64,000 bases of DNA from Hyphodiscus hymeniophilus (taxonomy: Eukaryota > Ascomycota > Leotiomycetes > Helotiales > Hyphodiscaceae): positions 1,116,001 to 1,180,000 of the forward strand of contig VNKQ01000016.1 in the NCBI GenBank assembly GCA_016508695.1, written 5' to 3'. Below the pieces are notes generated by a model. It ran no database searches, was not told the origin of the DNA, and was given only the letters and a program-made list of their open reading frames with translations. The position numbers and the translations under genes are program-made. This document shows positions 9,863 through 21,190 of the stretch, in pieces. The stretch's first letter is position 1, and the number at the start of each line of letters is the position of its first letter.

Positions 9863-11310
9863 TCATACAGGAATGTAAGTCTTACTACGCATACCTGTAC
9901 GTACAAGATCATCCGTGCTAATGTCCCGAGGGTCCTCCGTCACCGATGGCTCTCCGTCTTTGGCTGGTCCAGACGCAACACTTTCAGCTCCATGCTGACT
10001 CTTCAATACTGAGAGAGGAAGAGTCGGGTTTATGGCACCCTCCTTGCTGAGTTTTGAAAATCGGCCACCAGGGTCGGGGTTTCCTGTTGTATCAGTGGCA
10101 GCCTTCTGCGCGTACGAGCTGAACATGCGTGGGAAGAATTGTCGGAAGAAGGGTTTCAGAACGATGACGGCGTTGCAAAGAATCCCAATATTGAGTTCAA
10201 CCGACCTATCAAGCAGAAATCGGTCGTCAGTTCGTCTTCTTTTTTGGTAAAATGAAGCCTTATGGGCAGGAGAACTTACGACCAAACTGCTGCCCTTCCT
10301 TGGGAATAGGTCACGTCGGGGTTGTTTTGGAGTGACATAATGTAGGTAATCCGCACGATGCAAATTGCAATGACACTTTATCGTAGTACGTTAGGTTCTA
10401 TTGCCTCGGTATGCAGTAGGACAACTTACAATATTCCCGTTGAGAATATAGACCCTACTACCAGCTTTTGGCGAAGAGGTAAGTTCAATTTATACAGCAT
10501 GTGCAATGGAAGCACGAGGATGATGAAATCAGTAATGATGTTGAGGATCGCCTGCCACAGCCCGCAGTTATTGAGACAATCTCCTGTGTTCGCTTTCAAG
10601 GGACTGCAAGGGTAGGCGATCGTGAGTGTTATGGATAAGGTATATCCGATGATCATAAATGCAGTTGCGTAGAGTGCCATTCGAAACCAGAACTTGGGGT
10701 TCAAGCGATGAAGTCTGTTTTTCATTAGCCTCACCCTACTTTGCCGCTCCGTTAGACTTACAAAACAAGAAGAGACAGCTTGGTGAAGGCGGGTGCCCAA
10801 GCATATGTCGCAACTAATGGACTGAGTAACTATAAGATGTGTTAGGCTTCCAGACCCATATCTGTGATCTCCTCGCACAAACCTTGAGGTAGTTTCCCAA
10901 CTGAGCTGCTGTGACTTCCCATAAATGTCGGCCGAACCCGTACTTCATCAACTGTATGGAAATGCAAAAAAACGCTATCGAGAAACACTGTCGTGGATAT
11001 TAGCGTCTGTTATCAGCCCCGGGGAGGTCTGTTTACCATAGCTATAATCACGAGAACTGCGTATTACATCAGTATTCATCACTTCGTTATGGATACTGCC
11101 ACCGGCGCACATACCATCGTCAAGACCAAATGCATGCATAATAAAAATCCGAGTCTGGAAGCGGAGCCCAAGTGAGATAATTGCCAGTCCCAAAGTGATG
11201 CCATAGGCAAGTATGAAACTGAGTTGAGTTTCTGTCATATGATGGATATTGAAATCTGGTGTGACTCCTTCGGGAGCTGGCATCAGCCCAACGGGGGAAG
11301 CGCTGGCCAT
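9863..11310 (-). CDS. Fungal rhodopsin-like (PTH11-related) seven-helix membrane protein
   Basis: Seven exons (11310-11115, 11056-11037, 10987-10883, 10829-10762, 10714-10430, 10375-10280, 10205-9863) give 370 residues; every join keeps frame, and exon 2 is only 20 nt. About seven hydrophobic helices are visible. Family marks are FGLDDVLVIIAM, KYGFGRHLWEV, LNPKFW, CSPLKA, DFIILVLPLHMLYKLNLP and NNPDVTYSQGRAAVWSSVE. These match the large Pezizomycotina family with the fungal rhodopsin domain of unknown ligand, related to Pth11. The C-terminal 85 residues are a hydrophilic tail. No extracellular CFEM domain is present. A plasma-membrane receptor or sensor role is inferred only. Confidence 0.88.
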
Positions 11311-12742
11311 GGTGAGCTGAGTCTGTGTGACTTTCGCTTTCTTGATAGCGCACGCTACTCGGGACGCTAATCAATCGAAAGCCGTTGTGTGATTATTGCG
11401 TTGAAGAATAAGAATTGAGAGTGTTTCCGGCGTAAATCTGTCTTGTAGAAGGAGCATAGTTCCAATTCCGCATCTGTGACACAGGTAGCGTCGACGTCCT
11501 TTGACTTAAGGTTATCAACAACACGTTGCCACCAAAAGAGAATCCTGTTGGTAAAAGAAACTGTCGAGGCTACACAACACTTATGGAGAGTGGACGAGGA
11601 CTAACTATTAGCACTAGAAATACCCGGTACTTTCATATCCATGCTAGCACGCGCGGATGCAACAACCGGGGCCTGCATCACATATTACGCCAGTCGCAGA
11701 TGTTTGAGTGAGACTACGCTTGAAGCTCGATTCAGTATGATATGCAAACATCGACAACAGATTGTCCCATTTCGCAAAATACAGAGTTTCATGATATCCC
11801 AATTTCTGGATCTTAGCCAAACAGTGAGTAAATTGACTGACAGGAATGGAAGTTGAATAGGCCATAGAAAGGTGAATGTCACAACCAAAAAAAGCCAAAA
11901 AGGAAAAAAAAAACAAAAAAAAAACAGATACTTGAGCTCATAGAGGCTTCAGAAAAGCAAACACGAAAATTATAGCGCAAGTGTCGTGAAGACTGACTCG
12001 CCCAGCGACTTGAAAATCTGGGAAAGCCATTCGCTGTGCCCTTCGTACGAACTAATAAGCCATATCAGGGATACTTGGGAACTCCACAGACTAGACTCCA
12101 AGAAGCCTAGAAAAAGCCACCGTCGAATCGGAAAGTGTTGATGGCCGTCACATCGAAACCAAGGAAGTGATACGTTACAAAAATGCCATGCCAAATACTG
12201 ACAGGTTTTGACAAGGGTAAGAGTAGCATCACTCGTTACCTAATATCGTCAGGATTTCCTGCTTCGATAATGCAAACTGAGCAGTCGATGATGCAGCGAT
12301 AACTGAATATTTCTCAACGATTGTATTGACGGCAGTCAGACGTTTTCGTGATTGCCAGGGCGTTACAGCGGGCTCAGCCGACGCGGCCCGACAGATAGGG
12401 TTCGAGACCGTGCGGAATTGCCCTCTAGGCTCTAGAGTATTAAGAGGCGTTCTCGCGTGTCCGGAAGAAGTCTCCCACCCGAGCGCCTGGGTACGGTATG
12501 TCAGACTTTTTGCCGATCCAGAGCCAATTATGCGGAGAGTCGGAGAGGACTCCTATGAGGAAAGTCATACCGATGGATCTGCATCTCGCATGCGATTGCA
12601 GAACTCGACTGTCCCCAGCCCCTTATTGACGTATCCGAACCTCGGTCTCAATGGTGACTATTAGACTAAGAACTGCTCGTGGATTCGACACTTAGGATTT
12701 GCTTTTCAGAGGCTTCGAGTCTTCCCTGGATCACGAATCACA
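11311..12742. other. Intergenic with poly-A tract
   Basis: The stretch between the divergent membrane-protein and P450 genes. It contains an A-rich run at about 11886-11926, and a GC-richer patch at 12330-12600 holding a 112-codon frame (12326-12664) with no recognisable motif, which more likely reflects P450 upstream or 5' UTR sequence. Confidence 0.45.
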
Positions 12743-14680
12743 ATGCAAGATCATAACCACATCCTTGCACTACCCTCCTCCAAGTTGTTGGTCTCGGGTG
12801 TAGCTTGTGGATACTTTGTCCATCAATATGTCAAACGTGTTGAAGTGGATAGGCATCCGTTGTCGATCCTAAGCATTGTTGTCGCAGCTCCTTTTGTCCT
12901 GGCGTTTGGCCTTCGACATCTTGGCAAATATGAAGGATACTTGCTAGCGTATCAATCAGCTCTGATGGTCGAATCATGTGCTGTGCTGTCTCTTTGGATG
13001 AATACATTGATATACCGGGCTTTTTCCCACCCTTTGAAAGAATTTCCTGGGCCTTTCGGAGCAAAACTCTCCAAGTTTTGGTCTCTGAAACAAGTGATAG
13101 ACTCGAAAGTCAGGTGGTATCAGGTAGTTGGGGAACTGAAGAACAAATATGGCGATTATGTCCGCACAGGTACAGACACAGCTTGCCTCACTTGGCACTC
13201 TGACTGATCCATTTTGTAGGTCCAAGAGAACTTGTTATCTTTGACCCTGAGGCTATCGTTCCAATACTGGGGTTCAATTCGAAGACTCGCAAAGGCCCCT
13301 TCTATGGCGCGATGGAGCAATCTCTTCACACTACGAGAGATCATGACTTCCACAAAATGAGACGCAAGGTATGGGACTTGGCTTTCAAGCAAAGTAAGCA
13401 TTGACCTTCTTGGAATTAATCATGTCTTGATTTGAACAGCACTCGCCGATTATGGCCCCTCTATCGAAGAGTTCACAGATTCGCTTCTTGCTCGCGTTGC
13501 AAGCAGCGGAGGGAAGCCACTAGCTCTTAATGACCTTTGCATCCACTACAGCTATGATGTGATGAGTGCACTTGCGTTTGGGGACTCGACGAGGTTTCTC
13601 GAGGGGAAATCAACAAAAACAGCAACGAAAATTCTAGACAATATTCGGGAGGGTATTGTCGCTGTTGGGGCTTTGCTTCATGTTCCATGGGTAAGATCGA
13701 AGTCAGCAAGATTACCGTTCAGGAACTGACGATGCCTTAGATCTTAACTGTTGTGGAGTCTATATCATTTGCTGGCCCCATGATGGAGTTCAATCGTTGG
13801 TCGGCTGAGCAAGTAGACAAGCGGAGCCAGATGAAGAATCCAAGACCCGATATCATGGGCCACCTCTTGGAGCATACTGAAGATACTGCGGCGGGCAGGA
13901 GACTGCTGAATGCCGATTCGAGAGTGATTATTGGCGCAGGAAGGTAGGTGAGTCCACATTAGCACGTCCAACCATCAGTCTCACGCAGCTTCAGTGACAC
14001 GACAGCATCGGCGTTAACTGTTCTCTTCGTACTGCTTGCAACCAACCCTTCGTACCAGAAGAAGCTTAGGGATGAAGTCGAAATTATTTTCGCAAACTCA
14101 ACATATAACAGTGCCAAGCCCCAAGTTCTGCTCGACGGTATCATCAATGAAGCACTCAGGTTGTATCCGCCAGTGACATTCTTAAGCCAGCGGGTGACAC
14201 CTGCCGAGGGACTGACCATTGGTAAAGTGCACATTCCGCCGGATACTGTGGTCTCAGTTGGAACATTTTCTATCCACCATGGTAGCTATTCCTTCTGCAG
14301 TCGATGGTTCTAGCTGATATGGTCGTGTAGATGCGCGTAATTTTCTCCGCCCTGATGAATTTATCCCCGAGCGATGGAGCTCGCAGCCAGATCTTATTCT
14401 CAATAAATCGGCCTTTATTCCCTTCTCTGTTGGTTAGTGCTCTAACCTCTTTCTCAATTCTCCAATTTTGCAACGCTGACTTGAAGTAGGCGCATACAAC
14501 TGTCCAGGTCGTGGTCTCGCGATGATGGAACTTCGTTCGGTGATCAGTAGAACCGTACAAGAGTTCGATATCTCAACTTCAGATATGCACGAGTTTGATA
14601 CTAGAGGCTTCTTTGATGGCATCAAAGACCACTTTACCTCGGGCGTGCCTCGATGTGAGATGGTCTTCCAAAAGAGGTAA
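12743..14680 (+). CDS. Cytochrome P450 monooxygenase (tryprostatin-hydroxylase-like group)
   Basis: Seven exons (12743-13169, 13220-13393, 13440-13690, 13741-13943, 13989-14281, 14331-14432, 14490-14680) give 546 residues. About 90 residues of hydrophobic N-terminus with several potential membrane helices precede the proline hinge KEFPGPFG. The I-helix oxygen-binding motif is AGSFSDTT, the ExxR motif is EALR, the PERF region is PERW, and the haem loop is FSVGAYNCPGR with the Cys ligand. The sequence resembles the widespread Pezizomycotina P450s annotated near the tryprostatin B 6-hydroxylase; its substrate cannot be inferred. It should sit in the ER and use a P450 reductase encoded elsewhere. 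No terpene cyclase, PKS or NRPS is adjacent. Confidence 0.92.
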
Positions 14681-15199
14681 TGAAAGTGGTGAAGGCCAAT
14701 CACGAACCGCTATACTCCCGTGTGGCATCGGCGATGTGTCTCGAAATAATGCATTGTTTGTTTTGAAGGGTGTTAACAATCACTCAAAGTGAGTAGCATA
14801 CTCTAGAGAACGGCGAATGGATATGGAAGACAAAAGGAGATCATACCGGACACAACGTGACTTGGTGATCGACCGCGACAAACTCTCATCTTTATCCTAG
14901 TGAAGAATCTTACACTCTTTAAAGAATTAAATTGAAAATGAGATAGCTAGCCCAAAGAAGTTCGAAGCTCAGGTTACACTCCCTGTCGTTCCTTCCCTTA
15001 TCCCAAGTAGGCAGGCCCACAGGGTGCCAGTAAGTGTTGACGACGGCGCCTCCCCGACTACACCGTAGAGACAAGATACCTTACCTACCCCTTATATTCA
15101 CTCTCTCAACTTCCTCAACCTCGTCAACTTCCTCGGCAACTCACAACCCATTCACCAGCAAACAAACCCAGCCGAAACAAACCAATTTCCAAAATCAAA

Positions 15200-15506
15200 A
15201 TGCCATCCCAAAGCAACTCCCAGAGCTCCTCCCCATACACCCCCTACAAGATCATCTCCTCCGGCACCAACTCCCAGGTGAGCAATCAAACCCCTCCTCT
15301 GCCTACCTCCCTGTTTATCTCAGACTTTAACTTGTTCCTAGGGAAATAAGTACGATAACCGATCCCAACCCTGTGGTAAGGCCTATCACTACAGCAACCT
15401 CGATGGCAGTTACTTTTACCGCAACGGAAATAACTCGACCTATTACAATAACGGTCAGGGCTCCTCTACCTATACTGCTCCCAATGGCAACGTTACGAAG
15501 AAGTGA
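15200..15506 (+). CDS. Small Tyr/Asn/Ser-rich fungal protein (80 aa)
   Basis: Two exons, 15200-15277 and 15342-15506, separated by a 64-bp intron (GTGAGC donor, CCTAG acceptor), encode 80 residues. The N-terminus is Ser/Gln-rich (MPSQSNSQSSSPYTPYKI). The second exon is a Tyr/Asn/Gly/Ser-rich low-complexity module (AYHYSNLDGSYFYRNGNN, STYTAPNGNVTKK). I know similar short proteins from other filamentous ascomycetes, with no assigned function. There is no signal peptide. A CT-rich 5' leader precedes the ATG. The last 25 codons and the following 58 bases are duplicated directly downstream (see the repeat). Confidence 0.7.
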
Positions 15507-15697
15507 GGGTGGATTGGTGGAGGTCCTATAGCATGGACAAACAAGGGGTTTTTGGAGCGGGAACAACTCGACCTATTACAACAACGGTCAGGGCTCCTCT
15601 ACCTATACCGCTCCTAACGGCAACGTTACCAAGAAGTGAGGGTGGGTTGGTAGAGATTTTATGGCTTGGACGAACGAGGGATTTTTGGAGCGGGAAC
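15432..15697 (+). repeat. Tandem duplication, two 133-bp copies covering the 3' end of the small gene
   Basis: Copy 1 is 15432-15564 and copy 2 is 15565-15697, aligned without gaps. The unit holds the last 25 codons of the 80-residue gene, its TGA and 58 bases of 3' flank. The coding part differs at 6 positions, all third-codon and all silent; the flank differs at about 10 positions, 9 of them transitions. Copy 2 ends in the same Lys-Lys-stop but has no start or obvious splice link. Confidence 0.9.
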
Positions 15698-16520
15698 TGC
15701 GTGGGTGTCTTCGTGTCGCATGGATGACTTCTCGCTGGACGTTAGCAGATATCGGATAGGGACGAATATACGTCGACTTGCATTTGATATAAATTACAAG
15801 ACCCAAAATTGTTCCTCCTCGCAGACGTAGTGACTTGCTAAGTTTCGCTTCCTCTAACTAAAAGCTACCTGTTAGGCAAATCAGGGTCGATTGACTGCAA
15901 GAATATCCACCCTCTCCAGCATTCATGTTTGGGAGCCGAAGATGCCAACTTTACCAAGCTCTTGAAAATTAAAATTTAAGAGCCAGAAGTTGAGGAGAAC
16001 ACACTAGAGCTGTGGAGAGGAAAGGGAAAGGAGATAACGTCACGTGTATCTCATTTGAATAGAATTCAATGAGGACATCCTTATGTCTGTTTATGTAGTG
16101 ACTCGTAAACTTCTAGGCAGTTTATAAGCACGGAGCGAGATAAATATGTTGTTTACTCGTGACGTCAGCTGATGGCTGTCATGTCGGAAATGATCACTTT
16201 GAAGGTTTGTGTTGCAATGAGAAAAGCTGACATTCTACCTAATGAAATAAAGCACGCATACCACAGACTAATTCATCCACAAATTCGAAGAACAAAGACG
16301 TTAGGAAAGTTGTTGCTAATATCTTCCGCAGTGCTGCCGTGTAACAAAAATATTAGGAAATTGAACTAAATTGAACGTCCTTGCGTGTTTCCTTGCTTGC
16401 TTTCCAGAAACCCCCAATTTCACCTAACCTATGATCCTACTATCGCACCGTCAAGCACTCCTGAGATTCCTTTGACTATTAGTCCAGGGTCTCATGGCGC
16501 CAATTGAGCAGTCTCCCAAC
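15698..16520. other. Intergenic, AT-rich
   Basis: Between the small gene and the C2H2 factor on the opposite strand. Only a 65-codon frame (16172-16369) without recognisable features is present. Confidence 0.45.
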
Positions 16521-17659
16521 TCAATGGCCCTTGCGACGCCGATGATCAGTCACCTTGTCCCTCCTCAGAGAAGAAAAGCTGCAAGTTGGGGTTGGGCAAA
16601 CATAACGCCTCGCGTTAGCATCGTGAACGCGTGAGTGACGGTTAAGATCGCTACTACGAGAGAAAGTGTGCATGCAACTTGGGCATGATAAATTGCCCGG
16701 AGTCGGTCCAGCAGGTGTTGCTGATGTATATGCGGCCATAGGGAGAACGACTGCAGGACTGGAAGCGACATCTGTGCTGTACGCGGCGGAGAAATCATTC
16801 GCTATGCTCTGATTCGGAAGGAAGAAAGGGTCAAAGTCAACGAGGTTGGTAAAGTCGTCATCATCAAACCCAACATTAGCAGCAAGGCTACCCATAGAAG
16901 CATTTTGCTCGAACGGTTGCGGCAGGACAGCATCGTAATAGAGCCCAGCTTGATTGGTGAGGCCGCTGTATGGAAGCTGAACAGAATGTCCAGTCAGCCG
17001 GGCGTATTGCATCTCACCGTCACCTCCCGCCATGTCGGAGGTGAAGTTGGTATTCGGCAAAACATGCAAAGCACCGTCGATGGCTGGTACTGCGTGTCTG
17101 GCAAGACCTCGAGCAGCATCCCCCCGAAGTTGTTTTCACTAGCGCTACCATGTCCATGAATCGTGGTGTAGTTGTTCGAGCCAAGGGGCGTGACGACAGT
17201 GACTTGGCCATCAGATGTAAAGGCTTGATCGACACTATTGAGGACATGATTTGCTCGGGGAGAGAGCGCGTTGATGTTCGGAGCCTGTGATAATGAGGCG
17301 GACGGGTCGAAGCGTGCCAGCCAAGCATTCAGTTCGTTGAGTAAAAGCGTGACCTGGGGGCTGCGGTTGTAACCTTGTTCGGAAAGTTGTGTGACCAGTG
17401 CACGTAACAGGGCGCATGCAGGAGCTAGGGTCCGTGTGCCATGCAGAAGATCACTGTACGTAGGCGTGCCCAGTTAGTTCTAAAAAAAAAAGGAATTCTA
17501 CCTGTGGTGATCGCTGTCAAGTGTTTTGCTGATGCGGATTTGACGGTATTCCAGCGGCGATAGAAATTGGTTGTCGTCAGAACCGGGCCAGAGATACTGC
17601 TGTGCATGTTTGTTTGGTGGGAGCATATTTCCCGCCATGGTATTCCCCTGGTCCGCCAT
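16521..17659 (-). CDS. C2H2 zinc-finger protein, putative transcription factor
   Basis: Three exons (17659-17502, 17453-17149, 17089-16521) give 343 residues; introns are 48 bp (GTAGAA donor) and 59 bp (GTAGCG donor, CGCAG acceptor), and both joins keep frame. The first 280 residues look disordered with acidic patches (GFDDDDFTNLVDFDPFF), as in activation regions. Two C-terminal C2H2 fingers follow: CPSCMHTFSRSSDLNRHSRVH and CPTPTCSF ending in DHRRRKGH at the extreme C-terminus. This is the usual layout of small fungal C2H2 regulators. It is divergent from the C2H2-ankyrin gene starting at 18040, with 380 bp between starts. Targets unknown. Confidence 0.72.
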
Positions 17660-18039
17660 GGTGGTGAGAGCGTGGCCGTGATACTCTCGGGGGATGTCGT
17701 GGATGATCCTGTTTCCGAAGCGAAATAAGGCTGCAGTTGCTTAGTGTCGTAGAGTTTCAAGATAGAAAGAGGGATGAAGATGGTGAAAGGGAGAAGAGAT
17801 AGAAAAGGAGCTGAAGAGGTCGTACTCACCTGTGTGAGGCAGGGCGCACTAGGCGCATTCGGGCCACCCACAACGAGCGCCCTGGCTTTTCACAGCCTCT
17901 GCTACCAAGCTCTTTAAGTAGCACGAAGGAGTTGATGTAAAAGCACCGAATTCTATGGACGAAGCCTCACAGTCTTTGATTTCATAATACAGAACGTCTC
18001 GTTTTTACTTGATCATATTATCCAACGACATCCAAGGAG
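17660..18039. promoter_or_regulatory. Shared upstream region of two divergent zinc-finger genes
   Basis: A 380-bp gap between the starts at 17659 (minus) and 18040 (plus). Its position makes it a candidate bidirectional promoter. No clear binding-site repeat was recognised. Confidence 0.4.
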
Positions 18040-19556
18040 ATGGCTTCCGAGAAGTGTGCTTTCTTCCAGTGTGCTGACTGCAAAAGAGAATTCGACAAGC
18101 GGAAGCTCTACACGTAGATAAGAACCTAAAATTTGATGACCGAGGTACTGACAGCATGTGTAGTCAACATCGAAAGACCCATACACGGCCAAACCATTGC
18201 CATTTGTGTCCCAGGGCGTTTGGTCTGAAGAATGACCTTGACCGACATAAGGCGACTCATGGACGCGCCTATCTCAGATGTCCAGTTCTGGGATGCACGT
18301 TCAGAGGAACCCCCCGAAAAGATTATCTTCGGAAGCATATGAAACAGCGACATGTTTTGGAAGATTATTCATTGACTGAAAATGGAGTTGTTTACACACC
18401 CAAACTGGCGAGCGATAACCAACGTGACTTTGAAATCCTCGAAGCAGCAAGGGAAGGCAACGATGAAAAAATCAGAGACTTGCTGTCCCAAGATCCAATG
18501 ATGCACCGAACAAATGGAAACGAAAGTGGCTCCTCACACGGACGAACATTACTACACTCGGCTGCCAAAGATGGCCACGAAAATCTCGCGAGGATATTGA
18601 TCGAGTACGGCGCTGATATCAATGCACTTTCAAGGTTCAGAGATACCACCGAAACTGCTTTCTTCGCTGCAATCAAAGCTGGCCATGAAAATATCGTCAT
18701 AACCTTGCTTCAACACGGCCAGGATGTGCAAGCTCGATCAAAAGGTACCTCTGGTGTGGGGGCATTACTCGTGGCAATAAAGAACGGGCATGAGGGCATT
18801 GTAAGGCTTTTGCTGCAGAGCGGTGCCGACATGAAGTCCAAAGAGGACTTAAAGTATTTCACTTGGCTGGTGGCCAGAAAAGACAGGTATGAAGAGATTG
18901 AAAGGTTTTTGTTGTTGATTGTCGCGAACACACAACCCGAAACTCGTGTTCGAAACTTAGCACTACTCATGGCGATCCAACACGGGTATCTCAATGTAGT
19001 GAGGGCATGGCTTGAGCATTGGGGAAACGTACAAGCTGTACGGGACAATTTCGATCGTCCCTCAGCCTTAGGCGTGGCGGTACAACACCAGCAGGATCCC
19101 ATTATCAACCTACTGCTCGACCATGGAGCAATTGATGGACCGGCGGCAAAACGGCAAACTGCGTTGAGTCTCGCGGTAACGACTGGCCGAGAGGACTTGG
19201 TAGTCCTGCTTCTCTCAAAAGGGGCAGATATCAACGAGGAATGTTACAATTATCCAGGCACAGCTTTACATGAAGCTATCAGAATTAGCCCCGCGATGAC
19301 CAAACTACTCGTCGATGCGAAAGCAAACTTGGAGCTAACAGAAGAATATGGGGAAACGCATATAGAATATGCACTTAATCGCTACGCAGACATTCCCGAA
19401 CGCTACGAGACCATCAAGATTCTCATCGAAGCTGGAGCAATTGTTACCCATGAAGCATGGGAACTATTCACTCCCGAACTTCGAAAGCAATACGCCCATC
19501 TGGCACCAATTGGATCACTAAATTTCGCACAGCGTCAATTCTTGGAGCGTCGATGA
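18040..19556 (+). CDS. C2H2 zinc-finger protein with ankyrin repeats
   Basis: Exon 1 (18040-18113) encodes 24 residues; exon 2 starts at 18164 in my model (50-bp intron), giving 488 residues. Three N-terminal fingers are visible: finger 1 CADCKREFDKRKLYTQHRKTH has the canonical C-x2-C-x12-H-x3-H spacing only with this acceptor; finger 2 is CHLCPRAFGLKNDLDRHKATH; finger 3 is CPVLGC to HMKQRH. From about residue 105 to 430 the protein is built of ankyrin repeats (for example GRTLLHSAAKDGHENLARIL, then IEYGADIN). Such fungal C2H2-ankyrin proteins are known but uncharacterised; nucleic-acid binding plus protein interaction is inferred. An alternative acceptor nine bases upstream is also in frame and would insert Met-Cys-Ser. 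Confidence 0.85.
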
Positions 19557-20182
19557 GACGACACAGCCAACTTCAGCAGCGTCTCATTTTTTCCCCAGCA
19601 CGAATACTTATGCCGACCCTGGACCAGAAGATTACGGAATGCACGAAGGCTGGTGGGGAAATGAATGGACATACATGTAGAATGAGCAATGAAGCCAAGC
19701 AGGATAGCGATGAACGATGATGAGCGACGATGGATGATTGGGAAATGATTTCAAGTTTCGCGGAGTTTTTCGTTGAGGGCAAACTAGCGCTAGCAAGCAT
19801 GGGACGGGTTACTCTGTTCCGATGGAAGGAGTTGGGCTAGGAAGGAAGGAAGCACGTAAAAGCAAGAATACTATCTATATTCACACCACACTCGTGAACG
19901 CCCGTCCCTCAAACAACTTCACCGTGATTCGCGAGATGGGCTATCTCCAAGTATGCTGCAATGCAGATGGCGCTGACCAAGGGACTTTCGTAATTATCGT
20001 TTCATTAAAGGAGTATCTAGATACCCATGATAAACCCTCAATAAGGATGCCTTTATATCCAAGCAAACTGAACGCCTAAAGATCTGCTGTAGTTGTATCC
20101 CTCGGTCCGTCTGTTAACGCCATACATCCAGCCTCTCATATATATACCGCCTTCTATCCATCCCTTTTAATTCGTAATAAGC
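19557..20182. other. Convergent 3' region
   Basis: Between the ends of the ankyrin gene (plus) and the GH128 gene (minus). It should contain both 3' UTRs. Only shadow frames were seen. Confidence 0.45.
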
Positions 20183-21190
20183 TTAACAGATCCAGATCGC
20201 AGCAAAGACAAAAGCAGTCGCAGTCCACATAGAGCTGAAAGCAGGTTTGCTAGCACTGCTCGAGCTCGGGACATTATTCGTAGCGGCACCACCCAGATAC
20301 CAAGACCCAATATCCGTCAAGCGTCCCTTCTGATCCAACATCGCCGCATTAGGACCCACGTTCGAGACGGAAGACCGGAAGGAGCCAAAGTATGAGTAGC
20401 GATCGACGGAGGTGAGACGATCGAGATATTCGGCCGAGCTGTTGAAGAAGCTCTGCGAGTCGCTCAGGGAGGCGTCGTTGAGTGCGAACTCGGTGACCCA
20501 GATGGAGGTATTGGGGTATCTATTTGAGCAGGAGTTAGACGCAGGGCAGAGAATCAAGACAATGATACAAACGTACGTTCCAGAAACTTGTCCAATATGA
20601 CTCGCTAGTCCCTCAAAATTCCCATACCAATGAATGGGGATGAAATCGGCTGTGCAATTTGTCCCTTGGCTTGCACACGCGCTGAAAAACGAGCTCAACC
20701 ACGTAAATCCGCCCTGGCTCCCCGTCACAGCCGGAGCACCGGTCTTGACTCCCAACTTCCTCAATGGCTCGACCTCACGAATCCACGTCGTCGCCGCCAG
20801 GGTGGGATCAATGTTGGAACCTCCCGTACTCGTCGTTCCATCCGGCTCATTGAATGTCAGCACATGACTAATGTTCGTTCCGCCGCTTATCAATTGTTTG
20901 ACACCATCGAGGAAAGATGTGTCGGAGGTGGATGATGGTGCGGTAAAGAGCATAGGCACGAATTCGAAGTCGGATTGGGAGAGATTGTTGTATGTTGTCG
21001 AGGGCGTAGCTGCGTAGTTGTAATACCAGGTCAAATCACTGCCGGACTCAACCCATACTTCGTTATCTTGAGGGGTTTTAGTCGAAGAGATGAACACGAG
21101 TCCACGCTTTGAGGAGCGTTGAAATGTCGCTTGTGCGAGAGTCGATGGCAGAAGGGTTGCTGCTGCGAGCAGCGTTGTAGATAAATACAT
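20183..21190 (-). CDS. GH128 (Asl1-type) glycoside hydrolase, GPI-anchored
   Basis: Two exons, 21190-20577 and 20519-20183, separated by a 57-bp intron (GTACGT donor) that is a multiple of three and free of stops, so a naive reading runs through it. The spliced protein has 316 residues. A signal peptide ending TLAQA is followed by the glycosyl-hydrolase catalytic core of the Asl1 family. The two likely catalytic glutamates are in LTFNEPDG and IWVTEFALN. Several N-glycosylation sites occur (NIS, NCT, NTS, NSS). The C-terminus has a Ser-rich spacer and a hydrophobic tail (TATAFVFAAIWIC), a typical GPI attachment signal. GH128 enzymes act on beta-1,3-glucan, so a wall-remodelling role at the plasma membrane or cell wall is expected. 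Confidence 0.87.
   Translation of the reverse strand: MYLSTTLLAAATLLPSTLAQATFQRSSKRGLVFISSTKTPQDNEVWVESGSDLTWYYNYAATPSTTYNNLSQSDFEFVPMLFTAPSSTSDTSFLDGVKQLISGGTNISHVLTFNEPDGTTSTGGSNIDPTLAATTWIREVEPLRKLGVKTGAPAVTGSQGGFTWLSSFFSACASQGTNCTADFIPIHWYGNFEGLASHIGQVSGTYVCIIVLILCPASNSCSNRYPNTSIWVTEFALNDASLSDSQSFFNSSAEYLDRLTSVDRYSYFGSFRSSVSNVGPNAAMLDQKGRLTDIGSWYLGGAATNNVPSSSSASKPAFSSMWTATAFVFAAIWIC

Noticed and set aside
12380..12420. GGTTCGAGACC, resembling a tRNA B box
   Set aside because: No A box or cloverleaf arms could be placed around it.
12326..12664. A 112-codon plus-strand frame as a gene
   Set aside because: No motif, no supporting splice context, and it sits directly upstream of the P450 start where leader sequence is expected.
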